Shown here: positions 17,917-27,586 of the stretch, in pieces
How the letters are laid out: each line of letters begins with the position of its first letter
How positions within the stretch are numbered: position 1 is the stretch's first letter
NCBI RefSeq assembly: GCF_004354555.1
Contig: NZ_PUFH01000005.1
Location: 496,001 to 560,000 of the forward strand
Reading direction: 5' to 3'
Length of the DNA stretch: 64,000 bases
Source of the DNA: Leuconostoc citreum
GTDB lineage: Bacteria > Bacillota > Bacilli > Lactobacillales > Lactobacillaceae
The notes under the pieces: generated by a model
What the model saw: the letters and a program-made list of their open reading frames with translations, nothing else
Databases searched by the model: none
What the model was told of the DNA's origin: nothing
Translations under genes and position numbers: made by a program

Positions 17917-19722
17917 TTACTGAACCGTAACAGATTTTGCGAGGTTTCTTGGTCGATCAACATCTAAACCACGATCAAGCGTTGCGTAATAAGCAATGAG
18001 CTGTGCTGGAATAACCGTTAACAATGGCATTAATAGTTCATTAACTTCTGGCAAAACATAAGCATCACCAGCTTTAGCCAGCGCTTTACTTGAAATAATG
18101 ACAGCATTGGCACCGCGAGCGGTCACTTGCGCAATTTCACCACGCACAAGGCCAGCTGTTTTTGTCTGTGTCAATAAAGCAAAGACGGGTGTTCCTTCTT
18201 CAATTAATGAGATGGTGCCATGCTTTAATTCTCCGGCGGCAAAACCTTCTGTTTGAACATATGATATTTCTTTTAGCTTTAATGCCGCTTCAACGGCAAC
18301 AGCTGCATCTAAGCCACGGCCAATATAGAAAGCAGAACGACGGTCACGCAATGCTGATTCCGCAATCGTCTTAAAGGCCTCTTTTTGATCGATAATGACT
18401 TGCATTTCAACAGCAACCTTTGCCAACTCATGCTTCAAATCTAAGGTGCTATTTCCAGCGGCATGTGCCAAAATAGCTTCCACAATAATTTGAGCCGTAT
18501 ATGCTTTTGTTGATGCCACAGCGATTTCTGGTCCAGCAAGCAATGGTAGGGCGAAATCAGCTTCACGCGTCAAAGTTGAATTCATCACATTAGCGATAGT
18601 CAATGAACCAAAGCCTTGCTTAATGACATTATCTAATACTTCACGGGAATCTGCTGTTTCTCCAGATTGACTTAAGAAAATAAAGAAAGGCTTGTCGCTC
18701 AACAATGGCTGATCATAAGCAAATTCTGATGAGATATGAACCTCAGTTGGCTTACCAGTCCATTGCTCAAAGTAACGCTTGCCCACCAAACCAGCATGAT
18801 AAGATGTGCCTGCTGCAACGATATATAATCGATCAGCTGACTGTATTGCTTCAATAATGGCCGGATCAATGTTTTGAATCTGATTATCATCATCAAAATA
18901 ATGTTGTGATAATGTTCTGGCGACAATGGCTTGTTCATCAACCTCTTTCAACATGTAATATGGGTAAACACCCTTATCTGTTTCTGAAGCATCGATATCA
19001 ATATGGAAAGCTTCGCGCGTAATCTCTTGGCCGGCTGCATCAAATAAAGTTACTTTGGCTTTATCAATAATAGCAACTTCACCGTCCATCAATTCGATGA
19101 AATTTTGTGTCACATCCAACATTGCTGCTGCATCTGAAGTCACAACATTACCTGAGTCGGATACCCCAATTAGCAATGGTGACTTTTTCTTAGCAGCATA
19201 CATTAAGTTGGGTGTTTCACGATCCATTAACAAAAAGCCATAAGCTGAATTGTCATCCAACAAAGCAATCATCTTACGGAAAGCATCCAACGTTGACAAT
19301 TGGTCTTCCTTTGAAAACTTATCAATCAATTGTACCGCGATTTCGGTATCTGTTTCTGAATGCAGTGTCACCCCTTGCAAATAAGTGTCACGTAATTCAT
19401 CATAATTTTCAATAACACCATTGTGTACCAGATAAAAACGGCCATCTTCTGACATGTGAGGATGCGCATTTTCAACTGATACACCACCGTGTGTCGCCCA
19501 GCGCGTATGTGCAATACCTGCTGTCCCAGCAATACCTTTACCTTTTGTTGCAGCTTCTAATTTTGACACGCGGCCTTTTTCACGAATTAAAAAGTCCCCC
19601 GCTGCACCGTTACTAACATAAACACCAGCTGAATCATAACCGCGATATTCAAGCTTTTCTAATCCCTTTAATAGGCTAGGCAAAACTTGATTGATACCAG
19701 TATATCCAACAATTCCACACAT
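17917..19722 (-). CDS. glmS: Glutamine-fructose-6-phosphate aminotransferase
   Basis: About 601 residues. It makes glucosamine 6-phosphate for peptidoglycan and teichoic acid synthesis. The mature N-terminus must begin with Cys; ATG 19722 gives MCGIVGYTG with AAGAGGA upstream, so the ATG at 19743 is rejected. Visible: an N-terminal nucleophile amidotransferase domain (HTRWATHG, GVIENYDELR), then two SIS isomerase domains (AAGTSYHAGLVGK, SQSGETADS, ASTKAYTAQ) and the C-terminal DVDRPRNLAKSVTV. It is a single gene with its own terminator, next to the divergent adenine deaminase. No glmS ribozyme fold was recognised in the 184 bp upstream. Confidence 0.96.
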   Translation of the reverse strand: MCGIVGYTGINQVLPSLLKGLEKLEYRGYDSAGVYVSNGAAGDFLIREKGRVSKLEAATKGKGIAGTAGIAHTRWATHGGVSVENAHPHMSEDGRFYLVHNGVIENYDELRDTYLQGVTLHSETDTEIAVQLIDKFSKEDQLSTLDAFRKMIALLDDNSAYGFLLMDRETPNLMYAAKKKSPLLIGVSDSGNVVTSDAAAMLDVTQNFIELMDGEVAIIDKAKVTLFDAAGQEITREAFHIDIDASETDKGVYPYYMLKEVDEQAIVARTLSQHYFDDDNQIQNIDPAIIEAIQSADRLYIVAAGTSYHAGLVGKRYFEQWTGKPTEVHISSEFAYDQPLLSDKPFFIFLSQSGETADSREVLDNVIKQGFGSLTIANVMNSTLTREADFALPLLAGPEIAVASTKAYTAQIIVEAILAHAAGNSTLDLKHELAKVAVEMQVIIDQKEAFKTIAESALRDRRSAFYIGRGLDAAVAVEAALKLKEISYVQTEGFAAGELKHGTISLIEEGTPVFALLTQTKTAGLVRGEIAQVTARGANAVIISSKALAKAGDAYVLPEVNELLMPLLTVIPAQLIAYYATLDRGLDVDRPRNLAKSVTVQ

Positions 19723-19906
19723 AAATAAATTCCTCTTTTTCAAATTGGTTAAGATTAAATATCAAACTAACACCCACTATTCTAAAGCAATAAAAAGGTT
19801 TTGTCAACGAAATCAAATAATTGGTATACCTCTAAAATAAGTAGATAACAGCGTATTCGGCACGCAATTTATGGTAAACTGTTAGAAACTGAAAGAGGGA
19901 CTTATT

Positions 19907-21562
19907 GTGGCAAAAACAGTATCATGGCATATTATTAATGCTAAAATTTTAGATGTATTTAATTTAACTTTTGAAACCAGCGAACTATGGATTGATCATG
20001 ATAAAATTGTCTATCGCGGTCGTCGTTCAGATTTACAAGCTCAGCATACGTTTGATGCGCAAGGACAGTATATTGTTCCCGGGTTAATTGATGCCCATAT
20101 GCACATCGAAAGTTCTTTGCTGGCCCCAAGTGAATTCAGCAAATTAGTTGTGCCACATGGTATTACACGCGTCATTGCTGATCCACATGAAATAGCTAGT
20201 GTTGCTGGCGTATCAGGTATACAATATATGCTTGAAGAAGCTAGACAATCACAACTCCATATCCATTATATGTTACCTTCATCTGTGCCAGCAACACCTT
20301 TTGAACACGCTGGCGCAACACTTCATGCGGATGCATTAAAGCCTTTTTACAGTGTTCCAGAAGTAAATGGTCTTGCAGAAGTCATGGATTTTCCGGCAGT
20401 TTTCAATGAAGATGAAGATATGCACCAAAAAATCAGCGATGCACAAGCAGCTGGGAAACATGTTGACGGACATGCTTCCGGACTTTCACGAGAACAACTA
20501 GCCATTTATCGTAAGTATGGCATTGATACTGACCATGAAAGCGAAAATACGCAACAAGCACGCGATCGCTTAAATGCTGGCTTTTCAGTATTTGTTCGTG
20601 AAGGAACGGTAGAACGCGATGAATCCGCCATTTTACCGGCAATTAGCGTAGCAAACCAAGCGCACTTTTCCTTCGCAACAGATGACAAAACCGCTAATGA
20701 TATTCAACATGAAGGTGCCATTGATTTTAATGTAAAACTCGCCATCCGATCTGGCATGAGCCCGGCTATGGCTTTTACAATTGCAAGTTATAACGCCGCT
20801 ACTGCTCATCGGCTAGACAACGTTGGGGCACTCACAGATGGTTATGTTGCTGATCTTGTTATTATTGATTCATTAGACGATTTCAATATCAAAAAAGTGA
20901 TGATTAGTGGCCAATGGTATGTTGAACCGGAAACCACAGTCTTACCGCTAGCCAATCAATCGCTCAATTTCACACTCACTGTAGATGACCTCAAGCTGCC
21001 AATCAACGATAAAAAGCCTGCCCATGTTATCGAAATTATGCCACACCATATTACAACTACCCATTTAGTTGAAGATGTACCAAGCCAAGAAGGCTTGTTT
21101 GTCGCCGATAAAACTTATGCTAAAATCGTGGTTGCTGAACGTTATCATAATCTCGGTCATGGTGTTGGTATCATTAAGGGATTCCAAATGACAGATGGCG
21201 CTATTGCTTCGACAATAGCCCATGATTCGCATAACATTATTATCGCTGGTACAAATGATGAAGATATGCTTTTGGCAGCAAACAAATTACGTGAAATTGG
21301 TGGTGGTGAAGTTGTTGTCAACAACGGACAAATAACCACATTGCCCTTAGCAATTGGTGGTTTGATGTCTGAACAATCGTATACAACTGTTATTCAAGAA
21401 AACAACACCCTGCAAGCTGCTTTTTCAAAGATAAGTCATCTTAATTTTGATCCGTTCTTAACTTTGTCTTTCATGGCTTTACCCGTCATCCCTAGCCTAA
21501 AAATAACTGATCAAGGGCTATTTGATTTCAATACATTTTCATTTATCAACATTCAGGACTAA
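19907..21562 (+). CDS. ade: Adenine deaminase
   Basis: A 551-residue amidohydrolase converting adenine to hypoxanthine, a purine salvage step that links to Hpt and the IMP pool. Visible: the metal-binding GLIDAHMHIESS near 65-76, VIADPHEIASVAG near 97-109, HASGLS near 188-193, SFATDDKTAND near 252-262, and a C-terminal domain with HNLGHGVGIIKGFQ and HDSHNIIIAGTN typical of AdeC. It starts with GTG, with GAAAGAGGG upstream. The following gene starts 3 bp after its stop, so the two form an operon. It is divergent from glmS. Confidence 0.94.
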   Translation: MAKTVSWHIINAKILDVFNLTFETSELWIDHDKIVYRGRRSDLQAQHTFDAQGQYIVPGLIDAHMHIESSLLAPSEFSKLVVPHGITRVIADPHEIASVAGVSGIQYMLEEARQSQLHIHYMLPSSVPATPFEHAGATLHADALKPFYSVPEVNGLAEVMDFPAVFNEDEDMHQKISDAQAAGKHVDGHASGLSREQLAIYRKYGIDTDHESENTQQARDRLNAGFSVFVREGTVERDESAILPAISVANQAHFSFATDDKTANDIQHEGAIDFNVKLAIRSGMSPAMAFTIASYNAATAHRLDNVGALTDGYVADLVIIDSLDDFNIKKVMISGQWYVEPETTVLPLANQSLNFTLTVDDLKLPINDKKPAHVIEIMPHHITTTHLVEDVPSQEGLFVADKTYAKIVVAERYHNLGHGVGIIKGFQMTDGAIASTIAHDSHNIIIAGTNDEDMLLAANKLREIGGGEVVVNNGQITTLPLAIGGLMSEQSYTTVIQENNTLQAAFSKISHLNFDPFLTLSFMALPVIPSLKITDQGLFDFNTFSFINIQD

Positions 21563-21564
21563 TT

Positions 21565-22071
21565 ATGCAAACATTAAGTATTTCCCCACAAAACCTCCTA
21601 ACAATTCTTATCGGGCAACAAACGATTCTCCCTCATGCGCCTAGTGGTCAATTTTTACTGGCAACTCATAAACATGCACAACTAAATTTACCATCTGAGA
21701 TGGCTGGTTGTATTGTATACATTGATGATCAATCACAGGCAACACTAGTTGCATTGGTTCACCCTTTTCATGTTGCGCAGCACGACAGTATTTTCGACAC
21801 TGATGACAGACTCATTCATCGGGAACCTTATAATTGGTTTGGACCGCAAGCTCTAGTGATTGAAAAAAAGTTAAATGATTTTTCTAAAACATATGATGGT
21901 CCTTTGACTGAGGACGGTGCCATTCCTCGCAATTACATTCCGGATAACATTGCGCAACCAGCACTATTATCAGACGAATACTGGAATAGCTATTTACCAT
22001 TTGTAAACGACCCGACTGGTTCATTTGCGCAACAAGTACAACCATTATTTAAGCACAATCAAAATAGTTAA
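21565..22071 (+). CDS. Unknown protein coupled to adenine deaminase
   Basis: A 168-residue soluble protein that I do not recognise. There is no signal peptide or membrane segment. The first 50 residues (LLTILIGQQTILPHAPSG then QFLLATH) faintly recall the ILxGxKT opening of ASCH/PUA-like RNA- or nucleotide-binding domains, but the match is too weak to rely on. The mid-region has VALVHPFHVAQHD and the C-terminal half is rich in Pro, Asn and Tyr. It begins 3 bp after the adenine deaminase stop and ends at a strong terminator, so it is almost certainly co-expressed with adenine deaminase. Confidence 0.7.
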   Translation: MQTLSISPQNLLTILIGQQTILPHAPSGQFLLATHKHAQLNLPSEMAGCIVYIDDQSQATLVALVHPFHVAQHDSIFDTDDRLIHREPYNWFGPQALVIEKKLNDFSKTYDGPLTEDGAIPRNYIPDNIAQPALLSDEYWNSYLPFVNDPTGSFAQQVQPLFKHNQNS

Positions 22072-22074
22072 TAT

Positions 22075-22106
22075 AAAAAAGCCTAACTTTTATCGTTAGG
22101 CTTTTT
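22075..22106. terminator. Bidirectional terminator between the adenine deaminase operon and ftsK
   Basis: GCCTAAC-ttttatc-GTTAGGC is flanked by A6 and T5. It serves the plus-strand operon ending at 22071 and the minus-strand ftsK ending at 22108. Confidence 0.9.
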
Positions 22107-22107
22107 A

Positions 22108-24519
22108 TTAATTAATATCTTGCTGATGTTCTGTCCCAGAACTACCATCACTGATATTCACACGTCTTGGACGCGAGCCATCTGACGGACCAATATAACC
22201 GCCAGATTCTAAGTCATCAATTAAACGTGCTGCGCGATTATAACCAATCCTAAAACGACGCTGCAACAAAGATGTTGAAGCTTTCTGCTGTTCAATCACA
22301 AATTGTAGCGCTTCTTGGAATAGCTCGTCTTCACTGTTTCCTTGATTTGTACCATCAGTCGATTCTTGTGCAATATCTTCGTCGGTAACGGTCATCGCTT
22401 CAGAATATTGAACAGTCTGTTGAGATTTAACAAAGTCAACAACATTCGTAACATCTGTATTACTAATAAAAGCACCTTGTATTCTTTGGCTCGGCTTGCC
22501 AGGTGGGGCAAAAATCATATCCCCTTTACCAAGTAACTTTTCAGCACCGTTAGTGTCTAAAATTGTCCGAGAATCAGTACCTGACGCGGTTCGGAATGCG
22601 ATACGTCCTGGAATATTACTTTTGATTGTGCCATTAATTACTTTAACATCCGGCCGCTGTGTGGCTAAAATCATGTGAATGCCTGCGGCACGTGCTTTGG
22701 CGCCTAAACGTGCAATAGACACTTCGATTTCTGATCCTACTGTACTCATTAAATCAGCAAATTCATCAACTATAGCAACAATGTAGGGCATTTTTTGCAT
22801 GATGGCTGCCCCAGTAGTGGCTGCTTCATCGTTCTGTTTGGCAACAGCTGCGTTATACTCACCAATATTTCTTTTGCCAAATTGTGCCAAAAGCTTATAG
22901 CGATTTTCCATTTCGTCAACGACTTTTTGCAAGGACTTAGCAGCTTTACGGGGATCGGATACCACCGGTGTTAATAAATGCGGAATACCATTATAAATTG
23001 ATAATTCAACAACTTTAGGATCAACCATCATCAATTTTAATTCACTCGGTTTTGCTTTCAACAAAAGCGACACAATAATGCCATTCAAACCAACAGATTT
23101 TCCCGAACCAGTTGAGCCAGCAATCAGCAAATGCGGCATATCGGCTAGATTAGCTGTAATGATATTGCCAGTAACATCGCGCCCTAATGGCACACTAAGC
23201 AAATGCTTATCATCCTTCGGTGCATGTTCTATCATATCTCTAAAACCAACAACTGCTTGCGTATCATTTGGAACTTCGACACCAACATATGGTTTACCAG
23301 GAATTGGTGCTTCAATACGAATCGATTTCGCCGCAAGTGCGAGCGCGAGATCATCAGCTAAATTAGCAATACGGTTGACTTTTACACCTTGTCCTGGCTT
23401 CAATTCATATTGTGTAACTGTCGGCCCCAAAGACACACTCGTGACTTCTGCCTCCACGCCAAAACTCGACAGTGTATCATGTACCAAACGTGATTTTTCA
23501 GTTAAACTCTGAAACTCGTTGGTTTGGTCAGTTGGCGATACTTGTGTCAATAAATCGGATGATGGTAATTGATAATCTGGATTGTCGATTTCTGGTTGAT
23601 CTGTCGTCATCACGATATCATCATCGCGTGCTGTTTTGTCAAGGCTGTTTGTTGTTTCGGCTGTTGGTGCTTTTTTAGGTGCGTCCGATTCATTATTTAC
23701 ATCATCAGTCACTGGTCCTTGCCACTTGATTTCCGGCTCAACAAAAGGTTGTGCAGGCTCTTGATGTACCGCGGGCATTTCCGATTGCACAATTTCTGCT
23801 TGCTTTTTATGGTGAAGACCTAATGGGTCTTCACCATAATCTGTAATATCTTTCTTGGGCTTTTTTCTAAATAAAGACTGTCGTTTTTCTGGTCTATTTT
23901 CACGTTGAGACTGAACATAGGCAACCCCTTCTTGAGCTTTTTCGAAGCCTTTTTGGGTTAAATCACGTGCTGGAATCCTGAAGAAAATCACTACCCCACC
24001 AAAAAAAAGTATCAATGAAATAATCCAAGTCCCTATGTTAGAGAGTAGCGTAAATGATACTTGATAGAGTAGTGCGCCAACTACACCACCTCCTACGGGC
24101 GTGTTAGCTGATTTGTTGGCGACATCTTGTGCAATCAACCGCAGAATTTCACTAGCAAAACCATTACTATTTTTTATGTCGTACGTGAAAAATAATAGTG
24201 ATGATAAAGTCAAAAGTGCTACGAAAGCCATAACCAAACCGATAACAAAATGATGTGCCACTTTGATCCATTTTTTAAAGATAAAATAATAACCTAAAGA
24301 TACGGTTAATGGTAGTAAGGCCACCCAATACAAATTTCCAAATAGAAAACGACCGGCATCAGCCACATAGACACCTAATAAGCCAAGTTTAAAAAGACCT
24401 AAAATTCCTAGTAATGTTGCGAGTAAAATAGTGATATTTTTACCAACAACAACACGAGTGCTTGTTTTTTTGCGCGATGTAGTTGTTCGCCTCTTTTGTG
24501 GTGTTTTTCGAGTTGCCAA
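22108..24519 (-). CDS. ftsK: DNA translocase FtsK/SpoIIIE
   Basis: An 803-residue septal DNA pump for chromosome segregation. Visible: a basic N-terminus, four membrane helices within about residues 25-180, an acidic Pro-rich linker (about 190-320), and the motor domain. Walker A is GSTGSGKSVGLN, Walker B is MPYIVAIVDEFADLM, and there is an ATQRPDVKVING motif. A C-terminal winged-helix gamma domain (TSLLQRRFRIGYNRAARLIDDLE; key RRFRIGYNRA) reads KOPS-like sequences. Length is normal for the family. It is a single gene between two terminators. Confidence 0.95.
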   Translation of the reverse strand: MATRKTPQKRRTTTSRKKTSTRVVVGKNITILLATLLGILGLFKLGLLGVYVADAGRFLFGNLYWVALLPLTVSLGYYFIFKKWIKVAHHFVIGLVMAFVALLTLSSLLFFTYDIKNSNGFASEILRLIAQDVANKSANTPVGGGVVGALLYQVSFTLLSNIGTWIISLILFFGGVVIFFRIPARDLTQKGFEKAQEGVAYVQSQRENRPEKRQSLFRKKPKKDITDYGEDPLGLHHKKQAEIVQSEMPAVHQEPAQPFVEPEIKWQGPVTDDVNNESDAPKKAPTAETTNSLDKTARDDDIVMTTDQPEIDNPDYQLPSSDLLTQVSPTDQTNEFQSLTEKSRLVHDTLSSFGVEAEVTSVSLGPTVTQYELKPGQGVKVNRIANLADDLALALAAKSIRIEAPIPGKPYVGVEVPNDTQAVVGFRDMIEHAPKDDKHLLSVPLGRDVTGNIITANLADMPHLLIAGSTGSGKSVGLNGIIVSLLLKAKPSELKLMMVDPKVVELSIYNGIPHLLTPVVSDPRKAAKSLQKVVDEMENRYKLLAQFGKRNIGEYNAAVAKQNDEAATTGAAIMQKMPYIVAIVDEFADLMSTVGSEIEVSIARLGAKARAAGIHMILATQRPDVKVINGTIKSNIPGRIAFRTASGTDSRTILDTNGAEKLLGKGDMIFAPPGKPSQRIQGAFISNTDVTNVVDFVKSQQTVQYSEAMTVTDEDIAQESTDGTNQGNSEDELFQEALQFVIEQQKASTSLLQRRFRIGYNRAARLIDDLESGGYIGPSDGSRPRRVNISDGSSGTEHQQDIN

Positions 24520-24622
24520 TGGTTTTATCCTTTAAAATTAAATTAATATATCATCTTTTATTTTAGCATGAAACAAAAACAAACACATGTTCGTTTTTGT
24601 TTTGCTTAACCTCATGCTATAT

Positions 24623-24647
24623 AAAAAGCCGCAACCGAAGTTGCGAC
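24623..24647 (-). terminator. Terminator after tRNA-Glu
   Basis: On the minus strand GTCGCAAC-TTCG-GTTGCGGC forms an 8-bp stem closed by a UUCG tetraloop and followed by five T. It begins 7 bp after the tRNA 3' end. Confidence 0.88.
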
Positions 24648-24653
24648 TTGATA

Positions 24654-24725
24654 TAGCTCGTGAGAGAATCGAACTCTCGATTCCGCCGTGAAAGGGCAGC
24701 GTCTTAGCCACTTGACCAACGAGCC
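24654..24725 (-). tRNA. trnE: tRNA-Glu (anticodon UUC)
   Basis: A 72-nt cloverleaf. The acceptor arms GGCTCGT/ACGAGCT end in a G-U pair at position 1-72, with discriminator A. The D-arm is GGTCAAGTGGCTAAGAC. The anticodon stem CTGCC/GGCGG surrounds CTTTCAC with anticodon TTC. The T-arm is GAGAG-TTCGATT-CTCTC. The CCA end is not encoded. It stands alone and has its own terminator. Confidence 0.95.
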
Positions 24726-24796
24726 ATGGTCAGTGCAGTCTAACTGTGTTAGACAACTATAATATAATACCAAGAAAACATCTAGCTGTCAAGCGC

Positions 24797-25309
24797 CTAC
24801 TTCAACTTATCTTGTTCATACGTATGCGTTGTTTCCAAGTTTTGAAAACTTTGTTGACGTAATGCTTCATATAAGACAATCGCAACCGTGTTAGATAAGT
24901 TCAATGACCTAATGTGTGTATCATCTTGGGGTATACGAATGGCTTTTTCAGGATTCTGTCGCATAAATACCTCTGGTAAACCAGTCGTTTCTTTACCAAA
25001 CAAGAAGTAATGGTCACCCTGAGATTCAGCATAATCAGGCTGTGTATAATCCATATTAGCAAACTTCGATACCAGATATAAATGATCTTTTTCAGTCAAC
25101 GTCTCTAGAAAATCAGGTAAGCTAGCATGCTTGACCAACTGCACATGATCCCAATAATCAAGGCCTGCACGTTTAACATGCTTATCATCTAATTCAAAAC
25201 CAAGCGGTTCAATGAGATGTAAAACAGCATCAGTCCCTGCTGTGGTACGCGCAATATTACCAGTATTAGCTGGCATCAAGGGTTCAAATAATACGATATG
25301 ATTTGTCAT
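24797..25309 (-). CDS. trmL: tRNA (cytidine/uridine-2'-O-)-methyltransferase TrmL
   Basis: A 170-residue SPOUT-family methyltransferase that modifies the wobble ribose of tRNA-Leu. Visible: the N-terminal [37 protein letters not shown] in the first third, the knot motif [12 protein letters not shown] near 104-115 and the C-terminal [19 protein letters not shown] (key LNLSN). It overlaps the upstream AI-2E gene by 4 bp (ATGA). Confidence 0.92.
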   Translation of the reverse strand: MTNHIVLFEPLMPANTGNIARTTAGTDAVLHLIEPLGFELDDKHVKRAGLDYWDHVQLVKHASLPDFLETLTEKDHLYLVSKFANMDYTQPDYAESQGDHYFLFGKETTGLPEVFMRQNPEKAIRIPQDDTHIRSLNLSNTVAIVLYEALRQQSFQNLETTHTYEQDKLK

Positions 25310-26463
25310 TTTAATCCATCTTCCAATTCTTCTTTAAAAAATTCTGAGTTACTACGCCACCAAGTATAGATACGCGTGACAATAACTTTAATCACAGCAT
25401 AAGCTGGAACAGCCAACACGACACCTAACACGCCAAATATGTGACCACTGCTTAGCAGTACAACAATCACAGTTACCGGATGAATTGATAATGCTTCACC
25501 AAGAATTTTTGGCGCAATCACATGCCCTTCTATAGGTTGCTCAATAGCTAATACAATAATCGCTAAAATTAATAGTTTTGGTCCACCAGCAATCAAGGCG
25601 ACCGCAAAGACCGGCACTTGTGCCAAAATAGATCCAACGTAAGGTATCATATTAAAGATACCTGCCATAAGTGCTAGCAAAATACCATACGGTAAACCAA
25701 TGACCGTATACCCGATACCAAACATCACCATTACAGCGAAAGCCACACCCAATTGGCCTCGAATATACTGCGCAATTTGTTTACTAATATCTGTTAATAA
25801 TTGCCCAATAGAGCGCTGTGCTTTTCTAGGAAATTTTTCAGATATAAAAGCTGAAAATTTGTGCCCATCTAACAGCATATAGTAAAGAATAAAAGGTGTT
25901 GAGACGGCGGTAACCCCTACACTTGTCAAAGTAGAAGCAAACGTACCTATGCCAGCTACACCACTCGTCAAATATTTACGACTCCAGTCGATCATGCTCT
26001 GATTGATGTTGGTATTTGTATTATTCAAAAACTCGCGTACTGGCCTAAACTGCGCGGATTTGAAAGTTTCATTAATGAAATTTTGACTCGTACGCCAATA
26101 GTCAGGCCAGTTATTAATAAAGGCAATGATTTGGTCACGCAAGACAATGACGACCACCGCTAAAATACCAGCAATGATAGCCAACAGTAAAATCAAAATA
26201 ATCGCAATAGAAAGTCGACGTGGCATGCGCGTGTATCTACTCATCAAATTGATCAACGGACTCAGCAGATAATATAACACACCGGCAATCAATATTGGTG
26301 CGCCTACTGCAGTAAATAATGCACGCACTGGCTCAAAAATAAATCGAATTTGCCAACTTAAAAAAATAATTAATAAGATAAGCAAAATAACTAACAGCCC
26401 GTTTAAAAGATTATTGCCGGAAAACCAGCGCCTATACCATGATGGCTTTTCGTTGTTTTTCAT
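25306..26463 (-). CDS. AI-2E family transporter (membrane permease)
   Basis: A 385-residue polytopic membrane protein with about seven to eight hydrophobic helices and the conserved core GMLL-type and [17 protein letters not shown] (key IPYVGSIL near 275-285), plus [21 protein letters not shown] near the C-terminus (key PKILG...HP). The family exports small molecules or acts as Na+/H+ antiporters; the substrate here is unknown. It is translationally coupled to trmL and divergent from mvaD. Confidence 0.85.
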   Translation of the reverse strand: MKNNEKPSWYRRWFSGNNLLNGLLVILLILLIIFLSWQIRFIFEPVRALFTAVGAPILIAGVLYYLLSPLINLMSRYTRMPRRLSIAIILILLLAIIAGILAVVVIVLRDQIIAFINNWPDYWRTSQNFINETFKSAQFRPVREFLNNTNTNINQSMIDWSRKYLTSGVAGIGTFASTLTSVGVTAVSTPFILYYMLLDGHKFSAFISEKFPRKAQRSIGQLLTDISKQIAQYIRGQLGVAFAVMVMFGIGYTVIGLPYGILLALMAGIFNMIPYVGSILAQVPVFAVALIAGGPKLLILAIIVLAIEQPIEGHVIAPKILGEALSIHPVTVIVVLLSSGHIFGVLGVVLAVPAYAVIKVIVTRIYTWWRSNSEFFKEELEDGLK

Positions 26464-26635
26464 TGTCAGAAGCCCTCTATTTTTAGTTTATTAGTTTATA
26501 ATTTTAGCTTGTAATACCATCATATCATACTCTAAATGTAATCGTTGATTGGTTGTTTCACAATTAAATTGCGTTAGTGTCTCTCCATTAAAATATATGA
26601 TATTATTAAGTTAGCTTAATTTTAGGAAGAACAAT

Positions 26636-27586
26636 ATGCCTTCAACTGCAACAGCCCATACAAATATAGCCCTAATCAAGTATTGGGGCAAAAAAAATAC
26701 GCGTTTGAATTTACCAACAACGTCGTCAATTTCATTAACACTCGACCAATTTTATACGAAGACAACAGTCACACCAAATAGTCAGGCTGATCAATTATTT
26801 ATTAATGGCAACGCCACCGACGCAACGCGTGTACACAACTTCTTAAATAATTTGCGCCAATATTTAGGTGATTTTGAACCTTTAACTGTCACTTCCAATA
26901 ATCATGTCCCCACAAGTGCCGGACTGGCTTCATCGGCATCCGCTTTTGCGGCCTTAACCGCAGCCACAGCACGTGAACTGAACTTCAATTTACCCTTAAC
27001 GACACTCTCCCGGCTCGCTCGCCGTGGCTCTGGGTCAGCATCACGTTCATTCTATGGCCATTTTGCCATTTGGCATGAAGGTATTGATGATACGTCGTCT
27101 TTTGCCGAAAGTTTGAATGCGCCAGCTATGCCAATCGCATTAGTCGTTGCTGAAGTATCTGATGCCGCCAAAAAAGTTGGTTCCACAGAAGGGATGCGGC
27201 GCGCCATCACTTCTCCGGACTATCAAGAATGGTTACGTGAAAGTGCTAAACAATTAGTTGATATGAAGCAAGCCATTCAGCACAGTGATATTGAAAAAAT
27301 TGGTGCCATCGCCGAAAAAAATGCCCTCAGTATGCATGCTTTGAATTTAACCGCACGTCAAAAGCCTTTTACATACTTTACTTGTGACACGCAACGTATT
27401 TTATCTATTGTCTCTGATTTGCGTCATCAAGGCATATTAGCTTTTGCTACCTTAGATGCAGGCCCTAATGTTAAAATAATTACAACTTTGGATTCCGCTA
27501 AGCTAGTCGAAGCGGCTTTGTTATCTGAATTACCGGCACTTCATGTTCAAACCGCTACAAGCGGTTCAGGTATTATTTATGACTAA
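26636..27586 (+). CDS. mvaD: Diphosphomevalonate decarboxylase
   Basis: A 316-residue GHMP-fold enzyme that converts mevalonate 5-diphosphate to isopentenyl diphosphate with ATP. Visible: NIALIKYWGKKN (10-21), the phosphate-binding loop PTSAGLASSASAFAAL near 92-107, and RRGSGSASRSFYGHF near 129-143. It is first in a three-gene isoprenoid operon whose product feeds UppS. AGGAAG lies upstream of the ATG. A small hairpin (AACCGCT-aca-AGCGGTT, 27550-27566) lies in its last codons just before the next start. Confidence 0.95.
   Translation: MPSTATAHTNIALIKYWGKKNTRLNLPTTSSISLTLDQFYTKTTVTPNSQADQLFINGNATDATRVHNFLNNLRQYLGDFEPLTVTSNNHVPTSAGLASSASAFAALTAATARELNFNLPLTTLSRLARRGSGSASRSFYGHFAIWHEGIDDTSSFAESLNAPAMPIALVVAEVSDAAKKVGSTEGMRRAITSPDYQEWLRESAKQLVDMKQAIQHSDIEKIGAIAEKNALSMHALNLTARQKPFTYFTCDTQRILSIVSDLRHQGILAFATLDAGPNVKIITTLDSAKLVEAALLSELPALHVQTATSGSGIIYD

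Noticed and set aside
17389-17967. 192-codon plus-strand frame opposite uppS
   Set aside because: Antisense shadow of a conserved gene; no ribosome-binding site or family pattern.
19744-19906. glmS ribozyme or purine riboswitch between glmS and adenine deaminase
   Set aside because: No conserved ribozyme core or purine-aptamer loop-loop pattern could be recognised in 163 bp.
23078-23512. 144-codon plus-strand frame opposite ftsK
   Set aside because: Antisense shadow of the FtsK motor domain.
24571-24602. A-rich inverted repeat with GTTCG upstream of ftsK
   Set aside because: Low-complexity A/T arms and a single core without phased partners; more likely chance than PurR control of ftsK.
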